A DNA stretch of 64,000 nt. It comes from Roseovarius sp. TE539. GTDB lineage: Bacteria; Pseudomonadota; Alphaproteobacteria; Rhodobacterales; Rhodobacteraceae. This document shows, one piece after another, positions 16,667 through 25,721 of the stretch. A program made the translations under genes and the position numbers. The notes beneath the pieces were generated by a model. That model made no database searches. It was not told where the DNA came from and saw only the letters and a list, made by a program, of their open reading frames with translations. Location of the stretch: the NCBI RefSeq assembly GCF_003298505.1, contig NZ_QNGB01000012.1, positions 1-64,000 on the forward strand. The letters are read 5' to 3'. Each line of letters opens with the position of its first letter. Position 1 is the stretch's first letter.

Positions 16667-18145
16667 ATGCAACGACATCGCGGCGAAATCCGGTTCATTC
16701 TCAATGACCGTCAGGTCACCCTGGATGACGTGCGCGCCGATGCAATGCTTCTGGACCACCTGCGGCTGGTTCGCGGCCTCACCGGCACCAAGGAAGGCTG
16801 CGCGGAAGGGGATTGCGGGGCATGCACGGTGCTTGTGGGGCGCCCCCGGGACGGCACCGTGGATTATGAACCCGTCAATGCCTGCATCCGGTTCCTCGCG
16901 TCGGTGGATGGTTGCCATGTTGTCACGGTGGAGCATCTGGGCGCCGGCGGTACCCTGCGGCCGGTGCAGCGCGCGATGGTGGATCACAATGCCAGCCAAT
17001 GCGGGTTCTGCACCCCGGGCTTCGTGATGGCGCTGCAGGCCCTGTGGATGCGCACCCCGACGCCCACCGTGACGCAGGCCGAGACCGCGCTTCAGGGCAA
17101 CCTGTGCCGATGCACCGGTTATGCGCCGATCCTGCGGGCGGCACTGGACGCCTCGGCGCATGGAAACCCTGCAGACGATCCGTTGGTTACCCTTGGCCCC
17201 GAGTTGGCGCCGCGCCTGGCGGAGCTGAGAGACGGGCGCCGCGTGGTCTGTGGCGAAGGGCGGAACGCGGTGATCCTGCCATGCAGCGGCGAAGACCTTG
17301 CCGAGGTGCTGGCCGAAACACCAGGTGCGACGCTGATTGCCGGGGCTACGGATGTGGGCCTCTGGGTCACGAAGGAGCTGCGCGATGTCGGCCCGGCGGT
17401 CTTCATCGGCCACCTGGAAGACCTGGCGGCGGTGGAGGTGACATCGCGGGACGTGACGCTTGGAGCCGTGGCAAGCTATTCGGGGGCCGAGGCTGCGCTC
17501 ACCGGGGCCTTTCCGCACCTGACCGACTACTGGACACGGATCGGGGGCTGGCAAGTGCGCAACATGGGCACCATCGGGGGTAACATCGCCAACGGCTCGC
17601 CCATCGGGGACACGCCGCCGCCACTGATCGCGATGGGGGCGGAAATCACCCTGCGCTCGGCCAGGGGGCGGCGCGTGCTGGCGCTGGAGGATTTCTTTCT
17701 CGGATACGGGCGGCAGGACCGGGCGCCGGACGAGTTTCTGGAAACGATCCGGATACCCCGCCCCGAAGCCGGGCGCATTGATGCCGCCTACAAGATTTCC
17801 AAGCGCCGGGACGAGGACATATCGGCGTTGGCTGCGGGGTTGAGCGTGCTGGTCCGCGATGGCATCATCATTCGGGCGCGCATCGCTTTCGGGGGCATGG
17901 CGGCCACACCTGCACGCGCCCGTGCTGTCGAGGCCGCGCTCGAGGGGCAGCCATGGACAGAGGCGAGCCTTGTTGCCGCTGGCGCGGCGCTGACGGACGA
18001 TTTCACGCCGATTTCGGATTGGCGCGCCTCGGCGGAGTATCGCATGCTGGCGGCCCGCAACCTGCTGCGCCGCTTCTACCTGGAACGGCAAGCGCCGGGG
18101 GGCGGCCGGACGGTGCGTCTTGACGGCGTTCGGGAAACGGGTTGA
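16667..18145 (+). CDS. xdhA: Xanthine dehydrogenase small subunit (2Fe-2S and FAD domains)
   Basis: A 492-residue protein. Plant-type 2Fe-2S ligands are at C45, C50, C53 and C73, and the second cluster at C112, C115, C147 and C149 (QCGFCTPGF, GNLCRCTGY). The FAD-binding domain has LIAGATDVGLWVTK and GTIGGNIANGSPIGDTPP. It passes electrons from the Mo site in XdhB to NAD+ during hypoxanthine/xanthine oxidation. The ATG at 16667 follows GGGGGA with good spacing; the longer frame from 16586 lacks this. It ends overlapping xdhB by one base (TGATG). Confidence 0.95.
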   Translation: MQRHRGEIRFILNDRQVTLDDVRADAMLLDHLRLVRGLTGTKEGCAEGDCGACTVLVGRPRDGTVDYEPVNACIRFLASVDGCHVVTVEHLGAGGTLRPVQRAMVDHNASQCGFCTPGFVMALQALWMRTPTPTVTQAETALQGNLCRCTGYAPILRAALDASAHGNPADDPLVTLGPELAPRLAELRDGRRVVCGEGRNAVILPCSGEDLAEVLAETPGATLIAGATDVGLWVTKELRDVGPAVFIGHLEDLAAVEVTSRDVTLGAVASYSGAEAALTGAFPHLTDYWTRIGGWQVRNMGTIGGNIANGSPIGDTPPPLIAMGAEITLRSARGRRVLALEDFFLGYGRQDRAPDEFLETIRIPRPEAGRIDAAYKISKRRDEDISALAAGLSVLVRDGIIIRARIAFGGMAATPARARAVEAALEGQPWTEASLVAAGAALTDDFTPISDWRASAEYRMLAARNLLRRFYLERQAPGGGRTVRLDGVRETG

Positions 18146-20463
18146 TGAAGGAGAACGTGACCATACGTGGCGGCGCCCATGCCGCGCAGACGCATGACAG
18201 CGCCGTCAAGCATGTGACAGGCGAGGCGCGGTACACTGATGACATCGCCGGGCCTGCCGGGATGCTGCATGGCTGTTTCGGCCTGTCTGAGGTCGCGCAT
18301 GGCCTGATCCGCGATATGGACCTTTCTGAGGTCGCGTCGGCGGCCGGGGTGGTGGGCGTGCTGACCGCCGCGGATATACCCGGCCGGAACGATATCAGCC
18401 CAACGGGCCGCGACGATGAGCCCGTCTTTCCGGACCGGGAGGTGCAGTTTCACGGGCAGCCGCTGTTCATGGTGGTTGCCGAAACTCGCGACGCGGCCCG
18501 GCGCGCCGCCTTGCTGGCGCGGGTAACATACGAGGAACTGCCCCATGCTCTCGATCCGCTGGCGGCACAAACCGCGGGGTATCCGCATGTGACCGAACCG
18601 CTGAAGCTGGAGCGCGGCGAGATTGCCCCGGCGCAAAAATCGGCGGATCATCGCATCCGCGGACGGGTCGCTGTGGGCGGGCAGGATCACATGTATCTTG
18701 AGGGACATGTCGCACTGGCAATCCCCGGTGAGGACGACGATGTGATCCTGCATTCCTCCACCCAGCACCCCAGCGAAGTGCAGCACATGGTGGCGCGGGT
18801 TCTGGGCGTGGCCTGCAACGCGGTCACGGTGAACGTGCGCCGCATGGGCGGAGGCTTCGGCGGCAAGGAAACGCAGATGAACATCTTCTGCGCTGCTGCT
18901 GCCGTGGCGGCGAAGAAATGGACCCGCGCCGTGAAGATTCGCCCTGACCGTGACCAGGACATGATCGCCACGGGCAAGCGCCACGATTTCGTCATCGACT
19001 ACGATGTCGCGTTTGACGGGTCAGGGCGCATCGCGGCCGTGGACGGTGTGCTGGCCGCGCGCTGCGGCTATTCTGCCGATCTGTCGGGGCCGGTGACAGA
19101 CCGGGCGCTGTTTCACGCCGACAATGCCTATTATTACCCCAATGTCCGCCTGCGCAGTCGTCCGATGAAGACCAACACGGTGTCAAACACCGCGTTTCGC
19201 GGCTTCGGCGGGCCACAGGGGGTGATCGCCGCCGAGCGCATGATCGAGGAGATCGCCTATGCGCTGGAGATGGACCCCCTGGACGTGCGCAAGGCCAATT
19301 TCTACGGCCCCGGGGGGCGCGACGTGACCCCCTATCACCAGACCGTCGAGGACAACATACTGAACCGTGTGGTCGAAGAGCTTGAGGCCTCGGCGGCGTA
19401 TCGCGAGCGCCGCGCGGCGGTGATCGCGCACAACGCGAAGGGCGGCATCATACGCCGGGGCATCGCGCTGACGCCGGTGAAGTTCGGGATTTCCTTCACC
19501 GCCACCTGGTTCAACCAGGCCGGGGCGCTGATCCATGTCTACAGCGACGGGTCGATCCATCTCAACCATGGCGGCACCGAGATGGGGCAGGGCCTCAACA
19601 CCAAGGTCGCGCAGGTGGTGGCCGATGCGTTCCAGGTCGATTTCGACCGGATCAAGATCACCACCACCACGACCGGCAAGGTGCCCAATACATCGGCGAC
19701 CGCGGCTTCGTCGGGATCGGATCTCAACGGCATGGCCGCTCTGGACGCCGCCGAACAGATCAAGGCGCGGCTGACCGCATTCGCGGCCTGGCACTGGGCG
19801 GTGCCCGAGGCTGCGGTGGCCTTCGTGCCCGGCGGGGTGCAGGTGGGAGGGGAGACCGTGCCCTTCGCGGATCTGGTCCGGGCGGCCTATGCGGCGCGCG
19901 TGCATCTTTCAGCCGCCGGCTTCTACAAGACGCCCAGGATTCACTGGGACCGGGCGGCGGGCAAGGGGCGCCCGTTCTATTACTTCGCTTATGGCGCTGC
20001 CTGCTCGGAGGTGTCGGTGGACACGCTTAGCGGCGAATACCGGATCGAGCGGACCGATATCCTGCATGATGTCGGGCGGTCCTTGAACCCGGCGGTCGAT
20101 CTGGGCCAGGTCGAGGGCGGGTTCGTGCAGGGCGTCGGATGGCTCACCACCGAAGAACTGTGGTGGGACGAAGCCGGGCGGCTGCGCACGCACGCCCCCT
20201 CGACCTACAAGATCCCGTTGGCGTCGGACCGGCCGCGCGTCTTCAACGTGGCGCTGGCCGACTGGTCGGAGAACCGGGAGTTGACGATCAAGAGATCCAA
20301 GGCGGTTGGCGAACCGCCCTTCATGCTGGGCATTTCCGTGCTCGAGGCATTGTCGATGGCGGTGGCCAGCGTGGCCGGGTACCGCGAATGTCCCCGGCTC
20401 GATACCCCGGCGACGCCGGAACGCGTGCTCATGGCGGTCGAGCGGCTGAAGGGAGCGGTCTGA
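18145..20463 (+). CDS. xdhB: Xanthine dehydrogenase molybdopterin-binding large subunit
   Basis: A 772-residue protein of normal length. Mo-cofactor motifs include MGGGFGGKE and HGGTEMGQGLNTK. NTAFRGFGGPQG carries the Arg typical of purine-oxidising enzymes, and AVGEPPFMLG near the C-terminus carries the catalytic Glu. It hydroxylates hypoxanthine and xanthine to urate. ATG at 18145 overlaps the xdhA stop by one base, with AAGGAGAA lying inside the next codons; an in-frame TTG three bases earlier is unlikely. xdhC starts 3 bases after its stop. Confidence 0.95.
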   Translation: MKENVTIRGGAHAAQTHDSAVKHVTGEARYTDDIAGPAGMLHGCFGLSEVAHGLIRDMDLSEVASAAGVVGVLTAADIPGRNDISPTGRDDEPVFPDREVQFHGQPLFMVVAETRDAARRAALLARVTYEELPHALDPLAAQTAGYPHVTEPLKLERGEIAPAQKSADHRIRGRVAVGGQDHMYLEGHVALAIPGEDDDVILHSSTQHPSEVQHMVARVLGVACNAVTVNVRRMGGGFGGKETQMNIFCAAAAVAAKKWTRAVKIRPDRDQDMIATGKRHDFVIDYDVAFDGSGRIAAVDGVLAARCGYSADLSGPVTDRALFHADNAYYYPNVRLRSRPMKTNTVSNTAFRGFGGPQGVIAAERMIEEIAYALEMDPLDVRKANFYGPGGRDVTPYHQTVEDNILNRVVEELEASAAYRERRAAVIAHNAKGGIIRRGIALTPVKFGISFTATWFNQAGALIHVYSDGSIHLNHGGTEMGQGLNTKVAQVVADAFQVDFDRIKITTTTTGKVPNTSATAASSGSDLNGMAALDAAEQIKARLTAFAAWHWAVPEAAVAFVPGGVQVGGETVPFADLVRAAYAARVHLSAAGFYKTPRIHWDRAAGKGRPFYYFAYGAACSEVSVDTLSGEYRIERTDILHDVGRSLNPAVDLGQVEGGFVQGVGWLTTEELWWDEAGRLRTHAPSTYKIPLASDRPRVFNVALADWSENRELTIKRSKAVGEPPFMLGISVLEALSMAVASVAGYRECPRLDTPATPERVLMAVERLKGAV

Positions 20464-20466
20464 ACG

Positions 20467-21321
20467 ATGGCAGGGCTGCGGGCGACGAGGAACTTTCTGT
20501 CGGTCAGGGCGCCCGTGATGCGGGTGCGCGTGGCCGGAGTGCATGGGTCGGCACCGCGCGCGGAAGGTGCGGCGATGTATGTTACGGCAACGGGGGCCTG
20601 CGGCACGATCGGCGGCGGCCGGCTTGAATTCGATGCCATCGAGCGCGCGCGCAACCTTCTGGCGGATGGTGTGCGGCGCGACACGGTCGGGGTGAAACTG
20701 GGTCCGGACACCGGGCAATGTTGCGGCGGGCGGGTGCGACTGGATCTCGATCTTCTGGACGAGGCGTCGCGTGACCGGATACTTTCGCGGCTGGACGCGC
20801 GGGCAAGGGCAAGCCCCCGCGTTCATATTCTCGGGGCGGGGCATGTGGGCCGGGCGCTGGCCGACGCGGTGCAGCTCCTGCCGCTCAACGCGGTGCTGAT
20901 CGACACCCGGGCCGACGAGCTGGCGCAGTGCCGTGCCGGGGTGGAGACACGTCTTTCGGCCCTGCCCGAAGCGGAGATCGCGACGGCGAGGCCGGGCGAC
21001 GGTTTCGTGGTGCTGACCCATGATCACGGGCTGGATTTCCTGCTTGCGGCGGCAGCGCTGGCCCGCGCGGATGCGGGGTATGTCGGAATGATCGGATCGG
21101 CCAGCAAGCGGGCGCGATTCCGCAATTGGTGCGCCGGGCCGGGTGGCGGCGTGTCCCCCGATGGCCTGACCTGCCCGATCGGGGCCGGCGTGACCGGCGA
21201 CAAGCGCCCCGCCGTGATCGCGGCTTGCGTGGCGGCGGAACTGGTTTCGGCCCTGCTGCCCGGGGATGCCGGCAGGCAGGAGGCCGGGGCCGACAAGGAC
21301 ACCGATCTTGAATACCAGTAG
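20467..21321 (+). CDS. xdhC: Xanthine dehydrogenase accessory protein XdhC
   Basis: A 284-residue protein. The N-terminal XdhC domain includes RVAGVHGSAPRAEGAAMYV and CGTIGGGRLEFDAI. A Rossmann-like domain follows (VHILGAGHVGRALADAV), then GMIGSASKRARF and PIGAGVTGDKRPAVIAACVAAEL, typical of the family. XdhC binds the molybdenum cofactor, helps convert it to the sulfurated form and inserts it into XdhB. The gene is third in xdhABC with a 3-base gap. The C-terminal 25 residues are Asp/Glu/Gly-rich and probably disordered. Confidence 0.93.
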   Translation: MAGLRATRNFLSVRAPVMRVRVAGVHGSAPRAEGAAMYVTATGACGTIGGGRLEFDAIERARNLLADGVRRDTVGVKLGPDTGQCCGGRVRLDLDLLDEASRDRILSRLDARARASPRVHILGAGHVGRALADAVQLLPLNAVLIDTRADELAQCRAGVETRLSALPEAEIATARPGDGFVVLTHDHGLDFLLAAAALARADAGYVGMIGSASKRARFRNWCAGPGGGVSPDGLTCPIGAGVTGDKRPAVIAACVAAELVSALLPGDAGRQEAGADKDTDLEYQ

Positions 21322-21381
21322 ACCGCACCCGCGCAATCGCCGAGAGGGCCGCGGATATACCCGGGCCGGCGGGCGAACGGC

Positions 21382-22695
21382 ATGACCGGCGCCGCAACGC
21401 TGCTGCGCGGGCGGGCGCTCAATTTCCTGTCCGAACCGGAGGGGCCGGAAGACAGCGCCGCCCATGTCTATTTCGAGGATTGCGGAATCCTGATCGAGGA
21501 CGGTCGCATCAGGGAGGTCGCCGATTTCGCGCAATTCGCCCCGCGGCTGGACAGGCTTCATCTTGTCGATCACCGCCCGCATCTGATGATGGCAGGGTTC
21601 ATCGACCCGCACATCCATTTTCCGCAGGTGCAGGTTATCGCGTCATGGGGGGCGCAGCTTCTGGATTGGCTCAACACCTACACCTTTCCCGAGGAGGCGC
21701 GCTTTGGCGATCCCGATCATGCCGCTGTCATGGCGGTCCGGTTCTTCGACCGGCTGATCGAGACGGGCACCACCACCGCAGCGACCTACTGCTCGGTCCA
21801 TCGCGCGTCGGCCGAGGCGTTTTTTGCCGAAGCGGCAAGGCGCAACATGCGGATGATCGGCGGCAAGGTGATGATGGACCGCAATGCGCCAGACGCGGTG
21901 CTGGACACCGCGCAATCGGCCCATGACGATTGCAAGGCGCTGATTGCGCGCTGGCACGGTACGGGGCGGGCCCATTACGCCATCTCGCCCCGCTTCGCGA
22001 TCACCTCGACGCCCGCGCAACTGGAAGCCGCGGGGGCGCTGGCGGCCGAACATCCCGATTGCCACGTGCAGACCCACCTGAGCGAGAACCACGACGAGAT
22101 CGCGCTGACGGCGCGGCTTTACCCCGATGCGCGCGACTATGCCGGCGTCTACGAGGATCACGGGCTTCTGGGGCCAAGGACCCTTCTGGGCCATTGCCTG
22201 CACCTGACCGCACGCGAAACCGCCGCGCTGGCCGAAGCAGGGGCGCGCCCGGTCTTCTGCCCGACCTCGAACCTGTTCCTGGGGTCGGGCCTGTTCGACG
22301 ATGCGGGGCTGCGCGCGCAGGGGCTGGTGAACGCGATCGCCACGGACGTGGGCGGCGGCAGCAGCTACTCGATGCTGCAGACGCTGAACGAAGGCTACAA
22401 GGTGCTGCAATTGCAGGGCCAGAGCCTGCATCCGCTGAGGGCCTTCCACTGGATCACCCGTGGCAATGCCGTGGCGCTTGGCCTCGAGGACAGGATCGGC
22501 ACGATCGACCCGGGAACCGAGGCCGATATCGTGGTTCTGGATGCGCGTGCGACACCGGCGATGGCGCTGCGCATGGAGCGGGCGCAAACCCTGACGGAAG
22601 AGTTGTTCGTGCTGCAGATGATGGGTGATGATCGCGCGGTGGCGGAGACCTACGTGGCCGGCCTGGCCCGCAAGGCCGGGAACGGCAGGGATTGA
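21382..22695 (+). CDS. guaD: Guanine deaminase
   Basis: A 437-residue amidohydrolase of normal guanine deaminase length. FIDPHIHFPQ gives the HxH metal motif, and NTYTFPEEARF is characteristic of the guanine deaminase subfamily. HLSEN, GHCLHL and the late TDVGGGSSYSM hold the remaining His and Asp ligands. It deaminates guanine to xanthine, which XdhAB then oxidises, so it supplies the operon's substrate. It follows xdhC by about 60 bases on the same strand and converges with puuD. Confidence 0.93.
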   Translation: MTGAATLLRGRALNFLSEPEGPEDSAAHVYFEDCGILIEDGRIREVADFAQFAPRLDRLHLVDHRPHLMMAGFIDPHIHFPQVQVIASWGAQLLDWLNTYTFPEEARFGDPDHAAVMAVRFFDRLIETGTTTAATYCSVHRASAEAFFAEAARRNMRMIGGKVMMDRNAPDAVLDTAQSAHDDCKALIARWHGTGRAHYAISPRFAITSTPAQLEAAGALAAEHPDCHVQTHLSENHDEIALTARLYPDARDYAGVYEDHGLLGPRTLLGHCLHLTARETAALAEAGARPVFCPTSNLFLGSGLFDDAGLRAQGLVNAIATDVGGGSSYSMLQTLNEGYKVLQLQGQSLHPLRAFHWITRGNAVALGLEDRIGTIDPGTEADIVVLDARATPAMALRMERAQTLTEELFVLQMMGDDRAVAETYVAGLARKAGNGRD

Positions 22696-22738
22696 TGCAA
22701 GGGCAGCGCCGCGTGGCGGTGCGGAGAATTGCGCAAGG

Positions 22739-22768
22739 CGTCCGGGCCGAGATGCTCATGCCCGGACG
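22739..22768. terminator. Hairpin between convergent guaD and puuD
   Basis: CGTCCGGGC (22739-22747) and GCCCGGACG (22760-22768) form a perfect 9-base stem with a 12-base loop. It sits in the 86-base gap between the two converging genes, which suits a bidirectional terminator, although no T-run follows on either strand. Confidence 0.5.
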
Positions 22769-22781
22769 GTTCAGGCAATGG

Positions 22782-24020
22782 TCAGGATCCGCCTGCCGCT
22801 TGCCTGTACCAGCGGGTGATCCGCCGACGCTCGGCCGTCTCCATCCACGTCACGTTCGCGGGGGGCATCGCGCGTGACAGACCGGCATGCAGATAGATCT
22901 GCCGCGCGGCGCGGACGATCTGGCGATCGGATTCAAGCATCAGCCCGCCGGGCGCGCTGCGGATACCGGGCCAGGCCGGCTCTGCCGCGTGGCACATGGA
23001 GCATCGCCCCAGCACGATGTCCCGGACGCCGGGAAATTCGTCTCCGTGCAGCAATCTGCGCTCCGCTTGTGTCGGCGCGGTGGTCCCGGCCTCCCGCGGT
23101 TCCACGGTGCTGAAGGGTTCGCTCGACAGCCACATGATCGCCAAAAAGATCAGCGCGGTCACCGCCCATGTCCATGCGGGTGGGCCCATGCCCGCGTGTC
23201 GGGAATTGAACCAGTGCCGTATCGTTACGCCCATCAGAAAGACAAGCACGGCGATCAACCAGCTCTGCTCGGTGGCGAAGGCCAGCGGATAGTGATTGCT
23301 GAGCATCAGGAAAACCACCGGCAGCGTCAGGTAATTGTTGTGCGTCGAGCGCAGCTTGGCGATCCGGCCGTACTCAGGGTCGGGCGTGCGCCCGGCGCGC
23401 AGGTCCGCGACCACGATCTTCTGGTTGGGGATGATCACCATGAAGACATTCGCGGTCATCAGCGTCGCGGTCAGCGCGCCCAGATGCAACAGCGCCGCGC
23501 GGCCGGTGAACACCTGATCATACCCCAAGGACGCCGCCACCAGGAGCGCGAAGAGCAGCACCATGAGAAGCGTCGGCCGCCGTCCGAGGCCGGAACGACA
23601 CAGCCCGTCGTAGACCGCCCAGCCGACCCCCAGCGATACCCCGGAAATCACCATGCCCTGCCAGGCGGCCAGGTCCGCCTTTGCGCGGTCGATCAGGTAA
23701 AGCTCGGCCCCGGCCCAGTAGACGATCATCAGAAGTGCCGCGCCGGACAGCCATGTGGCATAGCTTTCCCATTTGAACCACGTCAGATGCGCGGGCAGGT
23801 GCGGCGGCGCCACCAGGTATTTGCGGATATGATAGAACCCGCCGCCATGAACCTGCCATTCCTCCCCGTGCACGCCGTCGGGCATGTCCCTGGAACGGCG
23901 CAGGCCCAGGTCGAGCGCGATGAAATAGAACGAGGATCCGATCCATGCGATGGCAGTGACGACATGCAGCCAGCGCACCGCGAAGTCCAACCAGTCGCGG
24001 ATGATCGCAAGATCCTGCAT
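22782..24020 (-). CDS. puuD: Urate hydroxylase PuuD (membrane urate oxidase with cytochrome c domain)
   Basis: A 412-residue inner-membrane protein. Eight or so hydrophobic segments follow an N-terminal RWLHVVTAIAWIGSSFYFI. HGGGFYHIRKYLVAPP and the later SNHYPLAF region are typical of PuuD. The C-terminal about 90 residues are a cytochrome c domain with the heme motif CSMCH and a downstream Met (AMPPANVTWM). It oxidises urate to 5-hydroxyisourate while passing electrons to the respiratory chain, replacing soluble uricase. GGGGAGGAG precedes the ATG. It is divergent from the LysR gene (109 bases) and converges with guaD. Confidence 0.92.
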   Translation of the reverse strand: MQDLAIIRDWLDFAVRWLHVVTAIAWIGSSFYFIALDLGLRRSRDMPDGVHGEEWQVHGGGFYHIRKYLVAPPHLPAHLTWFKWESYATWLSGAALLMIVYWAGAELYLIDRAKADLAAWQGMVISGVSLGVGWAVYDGLCRSGLGRRPTLLMVLLFALLVAASLGYDQVFTGRAALLHLGALTATLMTANVFMVIIPNQKIVVADLRAGRTPDPEYGRIAKLRSTHNNYLTLPVVFLMLSNHYPLAFATEQSWLIAVLVFLMGVTIRHWFNSRHAGMGPPAWTWAVTALIFLAIMWLSSEPFSTVEPREAGTTAPTQAERRLLHGDEFPGVRDIVLGRCSMCHAAEPAWPGIRSAPGGLMLESDRQIVRAARQIYLHAGLSRAMPPANVTWMETAERRRITRWYRQAAGGS

Positions 24021-24129
24021 CGGAAATTCTCCTCCCCGAGAGTTCGCGATGGACGCTACCCGACCCGGTGATTATCCTGAAAGAGCAAAAATTTCCCAAC
24101 TGCTTCAAACAAAGCCTGAGAATGACACG

Positions 24130-25041
24130 ATGGCCTATCTCGACAATATCCGGACGTTCGTACGTGTCTACGAGCTGGGCAGCATGTCGGCGGCAGCGCG
24201 CGATCAGCGTATCTCCGCGGCGGTGGCGTCTTCCCGGATCGCCCATCTGGAGGATCACCTGAACGTCAGGCTCTTCCAGCGGACCACGCGGATGTTGCAC
24301 CCGACCGAACAGGGCAACCTTTTCTACCACGGGGCGCAGAAGATCCTCGAGGCGGTGCAGGATGCCGAGACGGAAATCAGCAATGTCACCCGCACGCCCC
24401 GCGGTACGCTGCATGTCGCCGCTCCGCTCGGCATGGGGCAGCGCCTGATCGCACCGGCGATCCCGCCCTTCACCGCGCAGTATCCGCTGATAAACATCCG
24501 CCTGCGCCTGTCCGACCGGCGGTTGGACCTGGCCGCCGAGGGGCTGGACGCGGCGTTCTTTCTCGGTCTGCCCGAGGATTCCACCCTGCGGATCCGCAAG
24601 ATCGCCGATTGCCCGCGGGTCCTGTGCGCCGCCCCGGAATACATTGCCCGAAAGGGAACGCCGCAGACCGCCGAAAGTCTCAGGGATGACGGTCACGACT
24701 GCCTCAACCTCCGCTACCCCGGCGCGCCGGAATTCCAGTGGCCGCTGCAGAAGGCCGACGGTGTCAAGCGCGTCGCCGTCACCGGCCCGTTCGAGTCCGA
24801 TCACGGCGATGTGCTGACTGCCTGGGCGCTTGCGGGGCACGGCATCATCCTCAAGCCGGCCTTCGAGATTGCAGATCACCTGGCGTCGGGGAGGCTGATC
24901 CCGGTGCTCGAACACGAACCGCCCTTGCCGGTGCAGATGGCCTGCCTCTACGCGCACCGCAGGCGCCAGGATCCCAAGGCGCGGCTGTTCGTGGATTTCA
25001 TGGTGGCCCATTGCAGGGAGGCGTTGGCGGAAAGGCCCTGA
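24130..25041 (+). CDS. LysR-family transcriptional regulator
   Basis: A 303-residue protein. Residues 1-60 form the winged HTH (YLDNIRTFVRVYELGSMSAAARDQRISAAVASSRIAHLEDHL), followed by an effector domain beginning around GTLHVAAPLGMGQRLI. The ATG at 24130 restores the standard LysR N-terminus; the longer frame lies within the divergent promoter region. It is placed between puuD (divergent) and uraH (convergent), inside the purine cluster, so control of urate or allantoin catabolism is likely by inference. The ligand is unknown. Confidence 0.9.
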   Translation: MAYLDNIRTFVRVYELGSMSAAARDQRISAAVASSRIAHLEDHLNVRLFQRTTRMLHPTEQGNLFYHGAQKILEAVQDAETEISNVTRTPRGTLHVAAPLGMGQRLIAPAIPPFTAQYPLINIRLRLSDRRLDLAAEGLDAAFFLGLPEDSTLRIRKIADCPRVLCAAPEYIARKGTPQTAESLRDDGHDCLNLRYPGAPEFQWPLQKADGVKRVAVTGPFESDHGDVLTAWALAGHGIILKPAFEIADHLASGRLIPVLEHEPPLPVQMACLYAHRRRQDPKARLFVDFMVAHCREALAERP

Positions 25042-25132
25042 CCCGGCGGCCCGATCGGACCGGCCTTGATACGCCGCGCGACAGAAAGGACGCCGGGCGC
25101 CGGGATGTTGCCGGCCGGCGCGGCCGCCGGCT

Positions 25133-25157
25133 GCTTCATCTTTCCCGAAATACTCAC
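25133..25157. repeat. Single copy of the intergenic repeat, minus orientation
   Basis: GCTTCATCTTTCCCGAAATACTCACG is the reverse complement form of the repeat seen at 2664-2696 and 11385-11411. It lies in the 174-base gap between the convergent LysR gene and uraH. Confidence 0.65.
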
Positions 25158-25215
25158 GCAGACCGCGAAACAGGGTTCCACGCCTGCGCAGCGCGCTCCG
25201 TCTGAAGCGGGCGGG

Positions 25216-25569
25216 TCAGCTTCCGCGGTAGGTGGAGTAGCCGAATGGCGAAAACAGCAGGGGCACGTGGTAATGCACCGGGCTGTCCATGCCGAAACGG
25301 ACCGGCACCAGATCAAGAAAGCGCGGATCCTGCGGTGGCATCCCGACCGAGTCCAGATATGCACCGGCGTGGAAAACAAGTTCGTAGGTCCCGGGTCGGA
25401 ACTCGTCGGGCGGCAGGATCGGCGACTCGGTACGGCCATCGGAATTGGTCCGCGCCCCCCGCAGCCGGATACGCGTTTCGGCGTCGATCCTGAAAAGGTC
25501 GATTTCCAGGCCGGCGGCGGGGCATCCGCGCGCGGCGTCGAGCACATGCGTTGTCAGGTAGCCTGTCAT
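25216..25569 (-). CDS. uraH: 5-hydroxyisourate hydrolase (transthyretin-like HIUase)
   Basis: A 117-residue protein of the transthyretin fold. Active-site signatures are present: TTHVLDAARGCPA (His), ARTNSDGRT (Arg), YHVPLLFSPFGYSTYRGS (His, and the C-terminal YRGS that marks HIUases against transthyretins). It hydrolyses 5-hydroxyisourate, the PuuD product, to OHCU, which the UraD domain encoded nearby decarboxylates. There is no signal peptide, so it is cytoplasmic. It is divergent from puuE across 152 bases and may share control with it. Confidence 0.95.
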   Translation of the reverse strand: MTGYLTTHVLDAARGCPAAGLEIDLFRIDAETRIRLRGARTNSDGRTESPILPPDEFRPGTYELVFHAGAYLDSVGMPPQDPRFLDLVPVRFGMDSPVHYHVPLLFSPFGYSTYRGS

Positions 25570-25618
25570 GTCGGCCTCTTGGCGGTCGGTGTTGTGACTT
25601 GAATGCCCGATCCGGAGG

Positions 25619-25628
25619 TGTCATGACA
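25619..25628. promoter_or_regulatory. Possible operator palindrome TGTCATGACA
   Basis: A perfect 10-base palindrome in the divergent region between uraH and puuE-uraD. Its position suits control of both genes, possibly by the nearby LysR regulator, but it lacks a second copy in the window. Confidence 0.25.
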
Positions 25629-25721
25629 TGTCCGCCGGGCAAAAAGCTCCTTCTTCATTTCTAAGAGAGTAATTCGGATCGCGTTGCAATAACAGGGAAA
25701 GGACACCCGGGGAGGCACGGA

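Noticed and set aside
19909..21618. A 569-codon minus-strand frame opposite xdhB, xdhC and guaD
   Set aside because: It spans three well-supported genes and is rich in Arg, Pro, His and Gly, as expected for a shadow frame.
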